Source: Coturnix japonica (taxonomy: Eukaryota > Chordata > Aves > Galliformes > Phasianidae). From it: 64,000 bases of DNA. The notes beneath the pieces were generated by a model. That model saw only the letters and a program-made list of their open reading frames with translations. It was not told the origin of the DNA and did no database searches. Location of the stretch: positions 806,001 to 870,000 of the forward strand of contig NC_029536.1 in assembly GCF_001577835.2 (NCBI RefSeq), given 5' to 3'. Made by a program: the position numbers and the translations under genes. This document shows, one piece after another, positions 11,940 through 26,702 of the stretch; the stretch's first letter is position 1; each line of letters opens with the position of its first letter.

Positions 11940-14900
11940 ATGGATTTTTCGGAGCTGTTCAAGGTGTCTGGGCTGCTCGGCAGGTTCTCACCCGATGGGA
12001 AGTGCTTGGTGAGAGCGGGGATGGGGGGCGGCGGGGCCTGGGTGGGAGGTGGGGAGGGACGGGGCCTTGAGGTGGGGCCGGGCGTTATGAGGGGGCGGCC
12101 TGTTAATGTTAATGAGGTGGTGGCCTAATAATGTTAGTTAATGGTATCTTAATGTTAATGGGTTTCTTATGGGATGAGGAGCTGTGTGTTAGTGGTGTCT
12201 AGAACTAACGAGTCCGGCTTTTAAATGACTCTAGACCCCCCTACTGGCTTAACTGTTTTTACCATGATTTATGGTAGAGCGTAACTCGTGTGAAGCCTTT
12301 CTAGGTGTAAATAGGGGAATGCTGCCCCGTAAGTGGGCAGTGGGGTGTTGTATGGCAGCACATTGAGTTCTTATGTCCAGAGCTGGTGCACTAACCCCGT
12401 TGTGTTCCTGCCTGTGCTCAGGCTTCATGTGTGCAGTACAGGCTGATCATCCGGGATGTGAACACCCTCCAGATCCTCCATCTCTACACCTGCCTGGACC
12501 AGATTCAGTACATTGAATGGTCGTCGGATTCTCTTTTTATACTGTGTGCCATGTACAAGCGAGGGATTGTTCAGGTAAGGACTCAAGCAGAGTCTTATTG
12601 CGTGTGACTGACTACAAACAACACTCCCCATTACTTATGCTTTTGCTAAAGAAATGGGGAGTTATTGATAATGGATGGTCTGTGGTAATGCAGCATGCTG
12701 TGACTTACAAAGCTGTGATCTACCTCTTGAGTTTTGAAACAAACTTAGAATGAAAATACGCATTAAACTAATTTAAACCGAAGTTAGGAAGTATCTCAGG
12801 TGTTCCTTATTTCACCCGGCAACAAATACATGCAAGCTTACCAAATAAAGTGTGATTTTTTTCAATTGCTGGATATATTCAGTATATATGTTAAAGAAGA
12901 AAAGCTTATTTGACAATTTGTATTAACACACAGAGTTTTGAGGCTTACTTTTGTAGTGGAATCCAGCGCCAGTCCTTCATGGCCGCAGCTTTCAGAGGTT
13001 TCTTGCCCTCTCTGATCAATGGTGCAGGAGCTTTTCCTCAGCTGAATCGTATTCTTGCAAGGAGAGGTTGTGATGAGCTGTTTGGTTGCTGCTCTGCCTG
13101 CTTGTTTTCCTCCCTTCCCGCTGTAGGTCTGGTCCTTGGAGCAGCCAGACTGGCACTGTAAGATAGATGAAGGCTCAGCAGGATTGGTGGCTTCATGTTG
13201 GAGTCCGGATGGTCGTCACATTCTCAATACGACAGAGTTTCATGTAAGTGTGAAGTCACAATTACTCTCCGTGGTATCAGATGTTACTGTCTGCCCTTTG
13301 CCTCTTAAAATAACCTGAAGCTCTTAAAGCTGTAGTGGTGGTAAAGAATAGTTTCCCTGTATTCCCAGATGTAACCTGCATTAGTTCCAGTTCAGATGTT
13401 ACTCTGTTCACATTTTATTCTCTAGGGTTTGATAAGATAAAAAACAAACTCTTATGCTGATAGTGTGCTTAAGCGTAGGAATAACTTTGATGTATGAAGG
13501 CAGCACAGAGTCCAGATCAGTCTGTGTGTGCTGTACACTGAGGACATGTTGGAAGGCACGTGGAAGTCTGACTCTCCACCTTTTTAGCTGATGATTGATG
13601 CAGTTCAGTACAATGAATGGCCAGAAAATAGCTGGGAACCACATGTGAGAAACATTTGTTTAATATATCTGACTTTTTCCGGACTAGTTGGCTTTTAAAT
13701 GATGCATTGTTGCCCTGAGTTTGGATATTACACTGCAAGATTTCCCTTTTTCCATCCAAGTATCATTCAATGGGATACAGGTTTATCATCTGTGCGTGCA
13801 TATTGGTGTTAGTGTAAGTACTAATGCTCTCAAGGGTAGAGATTTTCTGCCTGCCAAGTGACCTCCTTCCACTTCCCTTCAACTTCTTAGACTGTGGATT
13901 TTGTGAGTGATTAAATTAAACCCGAGTTTCTCCAGGAACGATCACCTTGATAGTGATTAAAGTAAATGTGAGTCCAGAGCTACAACTCTAAGTCAGTGAA
14001 GACATGCCTGGCAGACAGGCAGGAGTGTTGTTGTCCCCGTAACCCAAACTGAAGGCTGGTGCTATGTGCTACAAATGAGTTTCTTATGGCACATTCATGT
14101 GGGGGTGGACTAGCAAGTATTTATTACCTCCCAACAGAACTCGGTTTGACCTTAGAGGATTTCATTAAGCCTTTGCCAAGTTGGCATCTGTGTTGGGATA
14201 AGTTTTCTTTCCAGCTGTAAACAGGTTGCTAAATTAGCTTTGTCAGACAGCTGCCTGGGTTATGCCGGTGTCTGAGTTGTGTTTGCTCTATAGCGTGCTA
14301 AATCCATAGTCTGGTGAGACAGGCGTTAGCAGTGCTTGGGACAGAAACTCAAGATACTTAATATTGGTGTGTTATGAACTTCAGGGATTGCCTGGGGGGC
14401 TTATGGTTCCCTGTCAACTGGTGCAGTTTGGCTTTGGTAGCTTGATGTTTTCATACAGCACCAACTAATTACTCGTGCTTGTAATTCTTCAAGTTAACAT
14501 ATGAGCTCCTTTGTAAGCTTACAAGTTGCTTTAATTTCTACTAGAGACTTCCTTAAGCATATGGTTATACTAATTTATTTCTAGCAGTCTATGCTTACTA
14601 GTACAACAGAGAACATATTCAATGGCCAATTTTAATGACATCTTTACATTTTTACATCACAGACATGTAGAGTTTAAACAAGAGCTGCAGGTAAAAGATA
14701 CAGAGAAAGCAAATGGAACTTATTCCAGACTTAGAAGCTTTGTGATGGATGGCTGGAGATCATCAGGGTAGTTCTGGAGTGTCTCTCTTTAGACCTATTC
14801 TTTGAGATCTTGTGTATTGTACTTTCTCTAGTTCCACTTTAGTACTGAAGCATTAAGAAGCTTCCTTAGAGCTATAGTAGGAGAAAGAAATGTGTGTGTT

Positions 14901-17900
14901 TCTGTGTATATTGGAGCTAATCCTTAGTAACTGGAAATGGCCACGTTGGTTGAAAAATGCTTTCTGTCGAGGAATGCACTCTGAATAATCTTCTGAAATC
15001 CGGTGCTGACAGACACTGCTATGTAAGGAGGCTTTGTGACCCAGTCAAGTCTGGGACAAAAGTTGACAGTCATTTGAGATGCCAGGTTGTTTAAAAGTGT
15101 GTTTTTATCTATTGAAAATCACCAGTCTCACACCTGCCTATAGCTGTCAACATTGGACGTAGTCCTGAACCCAGCACTGGAGACTGTTTATCACGTTACC
15201 ATCTAAATGCTTTTTTTTTTTTTCTCAGCTGTTTTTAGGCTATTTTAAAAATGCTGCTGCTTTTGCTTTGGGTTTTTTTTTTCCACTGCAAAACAACAGC
15301 TGAAAACTTCTCAGCCACCATTATTGTTAGGATTTGGGTTTGACAACTCCAGTTTCTCTAGCAACTTATAGTGAAGAAAAAGTACCCTCAGAATGGGCAG
15401 TAAGAAATGCCTGCCGTGAGCATTTGCTTTTGTGAGTTTCTAATATCAGTCCCAGAGTTTTTAGGTTGTGTTGTGTGACTTGGACAGGAGGCTGCAATAA
15501 AGTTATAGCAGAACTTCCATGTGGTCTTTAACTTAGTTGATGATGAGCCTCAGGTAATGCAGAGGTAACAGTAAGAGCCCTGTGTGCCCTGTGCTGCTTC
15601 TCACTGAGAGATTCCCCTCTTCCTGAGCACCCCAGCAATAAGGTTTTGCCTTCTCTGACACTTGGAGCCAGCCTATATGGTCTGGGGTGGTGGTGTATAT
15701 GACATGCAGCAGGCCAGGTGAGTTGACTGGGGCCAAGTGGTAACACAAGTGTGAACTTGGATGCCTTTGTCAGGAAAAATTACAATCCAGACCTCAGCAT
15801 TCAAAGCTTGCAGCTGCTAAGCTCGTATTAAGTGGCTGTAGAATGTACATTGTGTGTGCTGCTTGTTTTGGTCAAGGGAAGAACAGCAGCGAGTACATTT
15901 AACACTGCAATTAATAGGAGCAAGCAGCATATCACTATTGCAGTTGCTGTAGAAGAATGTGAGTAGGCATTGTGTTGGTATTTTTAAAGTAAATCTTGCA
16001 TGAAGAGCAGGCTAACAATGCTGTATTTTTGTATGTCCGGAAGTGAGCAGTTGCAGTGATAAAACTTGATTAATGGTGTTCATCTTGCAGATTCCATTGG
16101 GATCCCTTAAACTTTAAGGTGGTACTATAGATGTCTAGCTGTAATTTCATAGCTGTTAAATAAAGGAAGAGATAATAAAGGCTGCATTAAACAGTGGTCC
16201 AATTGTGCTTTTTTAATCTTTGGACATAAGAAGGCTGGGATTTGATGTGGTCACTGCTCTTTCCTGTTGCATTTTAAAACAGCTGTTTTGTGTGATCTCT
16301 TCAAGTCTCATAAGTTTCTTAAATATATATTAAAATTAGTGAAGAGAACAGTGATGCTCTTTTGCTTCTGTTCCTCACATTGCTATAGAGAGGCAGCATT
16401 AGGAATGTGTAGCTTGGTTGGAATACAATGTCAATTAATGACATGGAAAGCATGATTCATGTCAGCAATAAAAAGTCTCTGAGTTCTGCTGCAGGGCACA
16501 GGCTCCAGTGTTAACAGAACAAACACAAGATGCTTCCTTGGGGTCATTTCTCACTTCTGAATTGTACCAATTGCTTCAGAGAAAGGAAAATGTGAATTGA
16601 GGCCAAACACAAGCAAAAGAGCAGCAGAAACTTTTACCCACCGCTGCTGGTAATTGATCTGCATTGGATGCAGGTGGGTGATTGAATGGTAGATGGTGCT
16701 AAAGTTTTACTTATGTAGTGAGTCAGAACTAATTGTGTCATTCAGAAGTCTTGGGAAAGATGGTTTTTATGTCCACGGATCTTAATAGCAACAATAGTTT
16801 TACCTGCGTCTTATCTAGAATCTCTTACCTTGGTGCAATAAAAACATAGGAAAACATGGGATGAAAAACATACCCCGGAAACATTCCTTGCTCCAGATAT
16901 AAATGCAAAGGTTCACATGACATACTGATTAATGCACATATGTCTGGTGTGGCTGCCGTTGCTAAGGGAGAGTAAGTATTTGTTTTTAATTGAATAATCT
17001 GCAGATGGCAACACAGAGCTTCCAGAATGCAGGCTGTGACCTTGACGAGCTGTGGAGGGGCTTGTTTTGCAGCTGACTGCCTTCTTTGCAGTTTTCATGT
17101 TCTGGGGGTACACAAGTCTCCAGAAATACCGCAGATATGGTGTTTAATGCTTTGCTTTTGCTTGTCTGTAATATGAATTCCTTCCAGATTTTCTTACAGC
17201 TTTGTGCTATGCAGAATAACTGCAAAACTTAATTAAACCGTACACTGATAGTACTTTGCATTATTAAGCTAGGTTTTGGGGGAGGGTTATGTACTAACCT
17301 TTTTTTAATCTACAAAAATAAGCAAATACTTTGTCTTTCTCTCTCTTAACAGCTGCGGATAACTGTGTGGTCCTTATGTACCAAATCTGTGTCTTACATC
17401 AAGTATCCCAAAGCTTGTCAGCAGGGTAAGTGTCACCAGTTTCCCACAGGAATGGGATTGAACACAGGGATGTTTCACCATGATGGGTAACTAGGTGCCA
17501 CATGCTGCGTGTGCTGTCCTAGGATCTGAGTTCTCAGCCCTTGCACTGAACTCTCACCACTTTATGTGCCTGTTCTGCATGTCTTTCCGTTGTGCTGCCT
17601 CTCTCATGGGTCCTGTAAGGTGTAAAGCTGGAAGTGTTGGTGATGAGAAGCACAAATCCAGAGTGCCTACTCATCATCAGGATGGGGGCTGACACTTGGG
17701 AGTTGATGGGATACCAGTAGCTGTGTGCAGCTACACAAAATTAACTGTTTCATCTGTCTTGTTATTGGTTTTGCCTTGTTCTCTTACTTACCTTTCTGTC
17801 CCTCTGGAAGGAATAGCTTTCACCAAGGATGGCCGCTATATGGCAGTAGCAGAAAGACGTGACTGCAAAGACTTCGTCAGCCTCTTTGTGTGCAGTAACT

Positions 17901-20900
17901 GGCAGCTGCTGAGGGTAAGATGTGTCTCTGCTTTCCTCTGCTTCTGTATAGGCTACAAGCATCAGCTGCACACTGCTTTAAACACCATCACTTTGCTACT
18001 CTGGTTTTAGACTTGCCAGTGTGTTTTTTAGCCTAACTCCTTTGCTGGCCTGTAGCATCATTCCATAGCAGAGGGATTCTGTTCAGGAAGCTGTATATAC
18101 TATGTGTAAAGAAAAAAAAACAACAACCCCTCATATAAGCTATTATCACTAAGGAATAGTTCTTAAACTGTACACTTCTATGCTGGCTTATGAAAGACTT
18201 ATGTTTATGGTAGCATTTGGAAGGGTGAAGTGAGGACTGCATGTAATATTTGTTAGTGTAATGCTTCAAATGACATTTTTCTCTTTCTGGGGACAGCATT
18301 TTGACACTGAAACTCAAGATCTGTTTGGGATTGAGTGGGCTCCCAATGGCTGCGTTCTGGCAGTGTGGGATACATGTCTTGAGGTAGGAGGAGGAAGATG
18401 AGTTTAGAGTTTAAATTGTTCTTTTTACAGCTGCTATGTATGAAGCAATAACTAAAATAAAATGTGGTGTTATTTTGCAAGCAAATATAAGATCAGCTGA
18501 ACTCCAAGGAAACGTGTCAGAATATTACACCTGTGTAGGTAATGAGCTTCCTAACAAGTATGTGTCAAACTTATGTAGGCCCTTAATGACAATAAAAAAG
18601 CTTATTAACATCTAGCTTATATAAAAATATATTTGTAGTTTTAATTGTAAACACTGTGGAAGCTGCTATTCAGATAAATGAGGAAATAATTGTTCTCTAA
18701 GATGTTTCTTCAGTGTTACTTGATATTGCATGAGAATTTAAGTAGTGACTAAAATGTTTGTTAGGAATATGTCAATGTTATCTTTTGTGCAAAGTGTTTT
18801 CTGATGGCTGTGGATTTATGGGCAATTAATCAATTTGTTTCAGTACAAACTATTGCTGTACTCCCTTGATGGCAGTCTGCTGTCCACGTATCAGGCTTAT
18901 GAATGGTCATTAGGCATAAAGTCCATTGCCTGGAGTCCCAGCAGTCAATTTTTGGCAATTGGCAGCTATGATGAAAAGGTAAGAAATAGAGAAGAGGAAA
19001 AATAAACCTAGCCTATCTAAATCATTTGCAGAATTGTGTCATAACCACTCTGTCTTGCAATATCTTCTTGAATTAGGTGCGTATATTGAACCATGTAACT
19101 TGGAAAAAGATCACAGAGTTTGAACACCCAGCAACTGTTACTAATGCAAAGACTGTAAGTATGAATCGTTATCAGCACTTTTGTGTGGCTGTTTGTTTCC
19201 AAAGATGTTAATAAATCCATTTCATCCTGGAAGCTTTTCTATTTTTCCCCCTTCTAGACTCACATACATGCCAGTGTATTTCACTGTAGGTGCTGATTGC
19301 TTACAGATTTGGATCAATGATCCATTGATTGCACCTCAGCAGAACTTCTCTTAATTGAGAAATGGCCTTTCTTTCCTGTGAAGTTTAGAACATGTAATGA
19401 AGACAAATGGAAGTAACTCTGCTAGTCTCTACTATGCAGACAGGAATTCCAGTTGGCATTCTATGTTTCCGTTATTCCATTTATTGCACTGCCAGATGTA
19501 GACTTTAGGAATATTGAATGAGTTGGACTCATTCTTCATGGACTTCAAGGTTCATTTATCTGCTGGAAGAGTTTTCTTGATCGTGGCTCCAATATGCAAA
19601 CAATTCAATGAGGATGCAGGATTCAGTATTTGCCTGCTTGAAGCCTCTCTCCTTCACTGATAACTTGGGGGTGCTGAGATGTAATACACCTGAAAATATG
19701 GTGTAAATCACTTGAGTTAGTGGGATGAGAATGATTTATTAATAGCCCAAGCTCAAACTCTTCTAGGCCCTTCTTAGAGCTGTCACTTATTTCTTTGTAG
19801 ATTGTGTATAAAGAAGTGGAGAAATCCCCATCTGTTGAAACAGAGAGATTTTCTTTCCCTCCGACAAGAGCATTGGCTAGTTCTGTCTTCAGCACACAAA
19901 GTAAATGTAAGCCAAGGTTTAGTAAAGTAAGACACTTGAGCTTGCCATCTTGAAGTCTTTCTATAAATAAATGTTATGTGAATGCTGATGTTGGAATGGA
20001 TCCTCTGGGTGCTCTGCTCAATTCTCCTGAGTTAACTGAAGAGCTCCAGGGCAGTAAGGACCCTGCTGGAGAGGATGCTGTCTGTGCTCTGAAGGCATGT
20101 TGAAGATGAGTGGGTTGAATAAAAGAATAAGAAAAGAAAGAGAAGAATAAAATGCTTCTCTTTGTTTTTAACAGCTAGAATTGAATGCTTTGTCCATTCA
20201 GGCTTGCTCAGTAAAATCCTTCTATTCTCAATTCCAGATGACGTTTCCCAGATACCAGTCTCTTTCCAGTACATCAAACCTGTTGCTGATAGGGCTAATC
20301 CCAAAATGGGGATTGGGATGCTGGCATTCAGTCCAGATAACTGTTTCCTGGCAACCAAAAATGGTAAGTTCCTTCTGTTTTCTGTTAAAGGAGAAACCTT
20401 TTTGTTCTATGTGCATTACCCTGGGTTTGGCTTTATATTTAATAACAGTAACCTGCTCTTTAATTTCTCCACATTTGAAGCCACTGTATTGGAAAATGAA
20501 GTGCCCAGCTCCTTCCTGCTCCACTTCCAGCATGTGTCTCTTGGAAGGCAGAGTTCTTCACAGCCTGTTGTTGTGGGGCTTCTGATTAACACAGATGGTC
20601 ATGGGATTAACACTCAGGTTTTCCCTTTGACAGGCCTGAGGGCTGTTTATGTCTGGATGCAAAAGTTGTGCTTCAGAAGTAGAGCCCATTAACAGCAGCA
20701 CAACTGTGAATAGTTCAGTAAGAAACAGTGGAGGAAGACAAACTGAGTACTTCTAAAGAGGCCACGAGGCCTGTTTTTTCCTTCAGGTATTCAAATGATT
20801 TCTTCTTTACTTTCAGATAACATTCCTAATGCTGTGTGGATCTGGGACATTCAAAAACTGAAACTGTCTGTAGTGTTAGAGCAGCTGTGTGCCATCCAGT

Positions 20901-21412
20901 CCTTCCAATGGGATCCACGACAACCTCGACTTGCTGTATGTACAGGAAATAGCAAAGTCTACCTATGGTCCCCAGCTGGATGTGTGACAGTACAAGTTCC
21001 AACAGAAGGTAAAGCTTTCTACAATGTCCTCTGCAAGCCATCATCAGCTTTTTATTTCCACTTATAATAGTGCTTGTGCCAAATTAAGTTAATGTTTAAG
21101 CTGTGGCTTACAGCTTCTCAAAGACAGGCCTTTCCATCCTTCAGAAGATTGCAGATTATATGGTCTCAATTGTACTGTTTCTGCTAAAGTAGATGTAAAA
21201 TCCCTGTTTTAGAGCTGTGTGGGGGGGTATTTTTTGCAGTGCATGTGGCTTACCTAGGAAAAGTTGCTTGGAATAAGGAGATGCTTCTTGCTATTTCTGC
21301 AGGTGACTTCCAGATTGTTTCTCTCTGCTGGCATCCTAGTGGAGATTCCATGGTGCTTCTGAGTAAGGATAACTTTTGTGTGTGTTACTTAGAAAGAGAA
21401 GAAGTGAAATAA
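11940..21412 (+). CDS. WRAP73: WD repeat protein WRAP73 (WDR8), complete
   Basis: WD40 protein; with SSX2IP it is known to act at centrosomes and spindle poles. Twelve coding exons: 11940-12008, 12422-12574, 13127-13243, 17353-17425, 17811-17914, 18297-18383, 18844-18978, 19077-19154, 19801-19906, 20238-20363, 20817-21008, 21303-21412. They sum to 1350 nt, a 449-residue protein close to human length (460). It starts [20 protein letters not shown] (human [20 protein letters not shown]). WD-type blocks include [45 protein letters not shown]-like [32 protein letters not shown] and [20 protein letters not shown]. The C-terminus is shorter than in human, ending LEREEVK. All junctions are GT-AG and in phase. 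It lies head-to-head with TP73, matching its name (antisense to TP73). Confidence 0.96.
13244..17352 (+). other. WRAP73 intron 3 (4.1 kb)
   Basis: The longest WRAP73 intron. AT-rich with a poly-T run near 15210-15225. No exon, RNA gene or recognisable transposon was seen. The open frames near 15528-15748 on the other strand look random. Confidence 0.7.
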
Positions 21413-21728
21413 CTATTGATCGCATTAAAATGCTCACGGATCTGAGGAAGAATGAGGAAAGGGGTCAAACCCCAACCTGAAGCGTTTCAGTTTGTAAGTT
21501 ATTTATTTGAAGGAGCACAATCCAGCTCCAGTCCATAAAGTGCTGTGAGTGAATCTGAATGATGTTGCATCTCAAGTGTGGGAAAACAAAGGCTGGATTT
21601 TAAGGAGCCTTCAGTTTTGATGTAATTCAACAGATTCTGGCAACTGTGGAGTGGTTTGGTTTTTTTTTTCCTAACATTGTAGCTGAATGTACATAATGTA
21701 TAGATATTATTTAAATTTGATAATTTCC

Positions 21729-21734
21729 AATAAA
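21729..21734 (+). terminator. Poly(A) signal of WRAP73
   Basis: AATAAA in an AT-rich stretch about 315 nt after the WRAP73 stop codon. It is the first canonical signal downstream, and no exon intervenes. Confidence 0.75.
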
Positions 21735-21983
21735 TATTTTGATATTACAAACTTAGTATGATTCTAACTAAAAAAAAATGCTATTAATATCAGCTTCAGG
21801 CTCTGCAGATGAATGAAGAGTAAGTTGGGGATGTTTAATGTTATTGAAAGGCAACAATGAAGCAGATAACCTTAGAAAAGGCCTTGAGAGGTGAGTGCAG
21901 CTTGTTGCGTTCCACTGTTATTTCAGCTTTGTGTAAGTTTCAGAAACACACCTGGAGCTCAGAAAAGCTTCTGCAGCACAGAA

Positions 21984-21989
21984 TTTATT
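21984..21989 (-). terminator. Poly(A) signal of TPRG1L
   Basis: Minus-strand AATAAA about 965 nt after the TPRG1L stop. With the WRAP73 signal at 21729 it defines a tail-to-tail gap of roughly 250 bp. The region 21990-22953 would then be the TPRG1L 3' UTR. Confidence 0.65.
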
Positions 21990-22953
21990 CAGCATCGTAG
22001 CTGTGCAGATGAATATTCCCATAAAACCACGTGTATAGAAGAGCACAGATAATGATGAAGCTTGTTACAGTAACCTCATGAGCACTTCTGGTTACAGCAT
22101 CTCCCCCCTGCTTCTGAGATTCAGTACTGGAGGTTTGTATGAGGTTAAATGTAAGAATGTATAAGTCAGGATTGACATACACTGCTCAAAGCTCTGTCCC
22201 TGGTAGGAGGTTCCACGCTGCTGCTCTGAACTAGAGTGGATTTAAGGAAATGGCTATGAATACAAATAGGGTTACTGTTATAAAACCGTTCCTACAAATA
22301 ACAGCTCTGAAGGCAAACGTTTGCAATGCTTTTGGCAATACTCTCTCGAGACAGTCTTTATGGCTGCAGCAGAAGGGGGTACGAAATGGCGAGTCAGGTT
22401 CAGTTGAGAGAAGGAGCTACTTTTACCAAAAAGCCAATATATATTCAGCCATGTGCCTGCTGACAAAGCAATAACCCACATACCCTGCTTCTGAGCAGAT
22501 GTAGCAGTACAGCTGTAACAAAATTTGCTGGCTCTTGTGCTAATGAAAGCCCTGTCAGTCAGTCATCTGTACGCTAAGATCACTGTAACTGGGAGACACT
22601 GAAACCTCTTGAAGCAATACAAATCAATCCCAAGCACACCACATGATTCAGAGGTACAACTGCCCTATGGCACAGTACCTTGGATATGGTGCTTGCAGCA
22701 GATACTGATTGCACAGATATACAGGGAAGAATGCGTAGTTAGAAATGGAAGAGGAAACAGCACTGCTTGCTGGGCCTGTGTAAGAGCTGTTAGTTAGCTA
22801 CAACATACAGGCATGTGTGTCTGCTTTGTGTGTTCTCTCCATAACAACCAGGGCCTCCAACCACCCCTTTCCTTCCTGCAATGTCCTTGCTTTGCCATAC
22901 AGGAGCCTAACATAAAATCACTTTCCCTTTAAAAAGACCAAACGCTCTGCATT

Positions 22954-24500
<1,547 letters not shown>

Positions 24501-24740
24501 CGCGGTTCGATGGGGCCGGGCTGCAATGAACGGAGCTCCGCCGCCTTCCGGGGCGGGCAGCGGGAGGGGCTGCGGTGCACCGCCCCGCACCGAGAGAGGA
24601 GGAGCGGGGAGGGGGGGGAGCTGCGGGGCTCGAGGGGGCGGACGGGGCCGGGTTGGGCGTCCAACCGCTTTGCAGGGTCCGCTTTGCAGCCAGAGCCTCG
24701 TGCCCAACCGACGGGCTCTCGTGGCTGCCATCGGGCGCAG
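24501..24740 (-). promoter_or_regulatory. TPRG1L CpG-rich promoter and 5' UTR
   Basis: Dense CpG and G-rich sequence, including GGGGCGGG boxes near 24551, directly upstream of the TPRG1L ATG. No TATA box was seen. Long open frames here on both strands reflect high GC content, not genes. Transcription start not resolved. Confidence 0.65.
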
Positions 24741-25564
24741 CTGTGGTTCCTTATGGCCCGTCCTCTACCCGTTCGTATCCTCTCTGCTGCCCCGGCTCCG
24801 CTGAGAATGGAGCTGATGGTATTACAGGTCTTATTGATGATTCCATGTTGCTCAGCTCCAGCAAACCCCCATCACCTCCTCCGGGTCTGCTTTCCCCTGT
24901 AAGACGAGGACTGTGCTAGGGGAAGGTCGGCAGCGTTCCCATCCTATTCCCCTGCTCCTCCAGATCTGCTCCTTTTGCACTGTGGTTCCTCCCCACCTTT
25001 ACAGGGTCTCCTCGGGCAGAGGGATGGATTGTTTTCTGTTACAGTTCATAGGGACACCAAACCTCAATGAGGTCCCTCCGGGTGTGTTGGAAAGGGGTGT
25101 CCAGGAGCTGACTTTGAGTCCTGCATCAAAACTGTTTCTTAGGGATAAAACAAAAAAAGCACCGTGGTTATTTCTGCTGCTGTTCTGCAGCTCTGCCCCC
25201 TCCTCTGGTGGGGCCGGGCACAGCTGTGGGAGGGATTTCTGCCCATTAGGACTGAGAGAAAGGAGCAAACATTGAGTGTGAGCTGACCTGGGGGGAAGCA
25301 GCTCAGCCCCCCCCCCCCAACCATATGGGGTTGCACAGCAGGACAGGACCCGGCTCTGTGAACCCCCACATGTTCACACCGTGTCAATAAGCAGCTGCCA
25401 AGAGGAGAAGTCACTGTATGTCCCTGCAGCACCAGAAGCCAGGTTTGCTGTTGGCTCCCACCCATCACATGCTGTGATAGTTTCCCATGGACTGCACTGA
25501 GCTGAGGAAGCAGCCGGGGGGGTGGATGTGCTCCATTGGTGACCCCCAGCATTAAGGTGCTGCC
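24741..25564. other. TPRG1L-MEGF6 intergenic region
   Basis: About 0.8 kb between the divergent genes. It contains a C homopolymer near 25308-25318. No exon, TATA box or transposon was recognised. Confidence 0.55.
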
Positions 25565-25644
25565 ATGGAGGCTCCCATGCTGGCGCTCGTCCTTGCACTG
25601 TGGATCTCTTCCCTTGCTGCTGGTACTGAGCTGCAGCCCCGCAT
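25565..25644 (+). CDS. MEGF6: Candidate MEGF6 upstream first exon with signal peptide
   Basis: ATG at 25565 gives MEAPMLALVLALWISSLAAG, a textbook signal peptide with probable cleavage after AAG, then TELQPR and donor GTGAGT at 25645. It ends with two bases (AT), matching the 1-base start of the EMI exon at 26593. Human MEGF6 reads ...LQPGMPHVC at this place, so LQPRM fits. No transcript evidence is available, so the exon is a prediction from signal peptide, splice site, phase and position. Confidence 0.7.
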
Positions 25645-26592
25645 GTGAGTAGCAGAGAGCACCTGGTGCTGTGCTGGGGTTGGGGGCTGCTTCCCATTGC
25701 TTCTTTCTTTCCCCCCCTTTGCTGTCATTCCAGGGGCAGGGCAGCCCTTCCTTTCCAATTAAGCATCACAGATTGCTGTTAATCATTTGGCTGCTTTGGA
25801 AAACTTCCTTGGAGTGCAGAAGCCCAGCTTTAATATCCACAAGCTCTTCCTGCCCCCCTCTTGCTTTTTGGCCCTACCAAGCAGTTGCAAGCCGGTGTGG
25901 AATAGCAGCAATAATGCCAACAAAGCATCTTTGGCCAGAGGCAGCTTTTCAGTCTTAAGTGTAGGAATTCTTCCTGTCGTGTAATTGCTGTAATTGCTGC
26001 TGGGATTAGATCTGTATTGTGGCAATAAGGGAGCAAACTGTGTCTTTTAAGAGTGCTTTGCTGTCCCCTCAGCCTTTAGTTGTGGCGCTGTAAACCCCAC
26101 AGCACAGTTCTCCCCTCCAGGATTTGCTGACAGCTTATAGAGAAACTGGGATCTGCTTTTGCATCTCTCTGCTGTGCCTCCATCTGCTGACTGGCACAGA
26201 GGGATGCTGAGGGTTCCCTTTGTGGGGAGCGATGGTTCACCCTCACTCAGCTCTGTTTGCAGAGATGTGCAGACAGAACCAAACAGGCAGAGCGAGCCGG
26301 GATAAATATTTGCAGTGGCCGCGCCAGATATTTGTTGTTGTTTGTCTCCTTTTTGCTGTGCTGGAGCAGTTTTCATGTTCTGCCAATGAAGCTTCAAAAG
26401 TTCCATCCCCGTGCTGATGTTTGTGCGTGCACAGCAGGGGCAAAAAGCACGGCTTGTGTTTATTTGTGCTCCGGATCCATCCCAGGAGCAGAGGACACCC
26501 TCAGCCCCATTGCATGGCTTGAAGGAGCCCCATAGCAGTTGGATGGGGGGGGGAAGATCAGATGTACTGCCCATTGCTGTTTGCTGTTGCAG

Positions 26593-26702
26593 GACTGCAT
26601 ACCACGCTGGGTACAGGCAGCTGTATCGCCTGCAGCGCCGTGCTGCGTATCGCTGCTGCACCGGCTGGGCTCAGCGCCCATGGAACCCTGCCTGCCTGCA
26701 CT
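26593..26702 (+). CDS. MEGF6: MEGF6 exon encoding the second half of the EMI domain
   Basis: The exon has acceptor TTGCAG and donor GTAAGT. It encodes AYHAGYRQLYRLQRRAAYRC, then CTGWAQRPWNPAC. This matches the end of the human EMI domain (YYMGYRQVYTTEARTVLRCC RGW...C), including the CC-x-GW signature. The first half of the EMI domain, with its C...W..C pattern, was not found anywhere upstream. The exon leaves one base (T), so it can join 38877 in frame to read ...CLHYVDEC. Confidence 0.85.

Noticed and set aside
25308-25318. C homopolymer (and G runs near 34830 and 35012) as possible G-quadruplex elements
   Set aside because: Single homopolymers without spaced G-tracts are weak evidence and may reflect assembly uncertainty.
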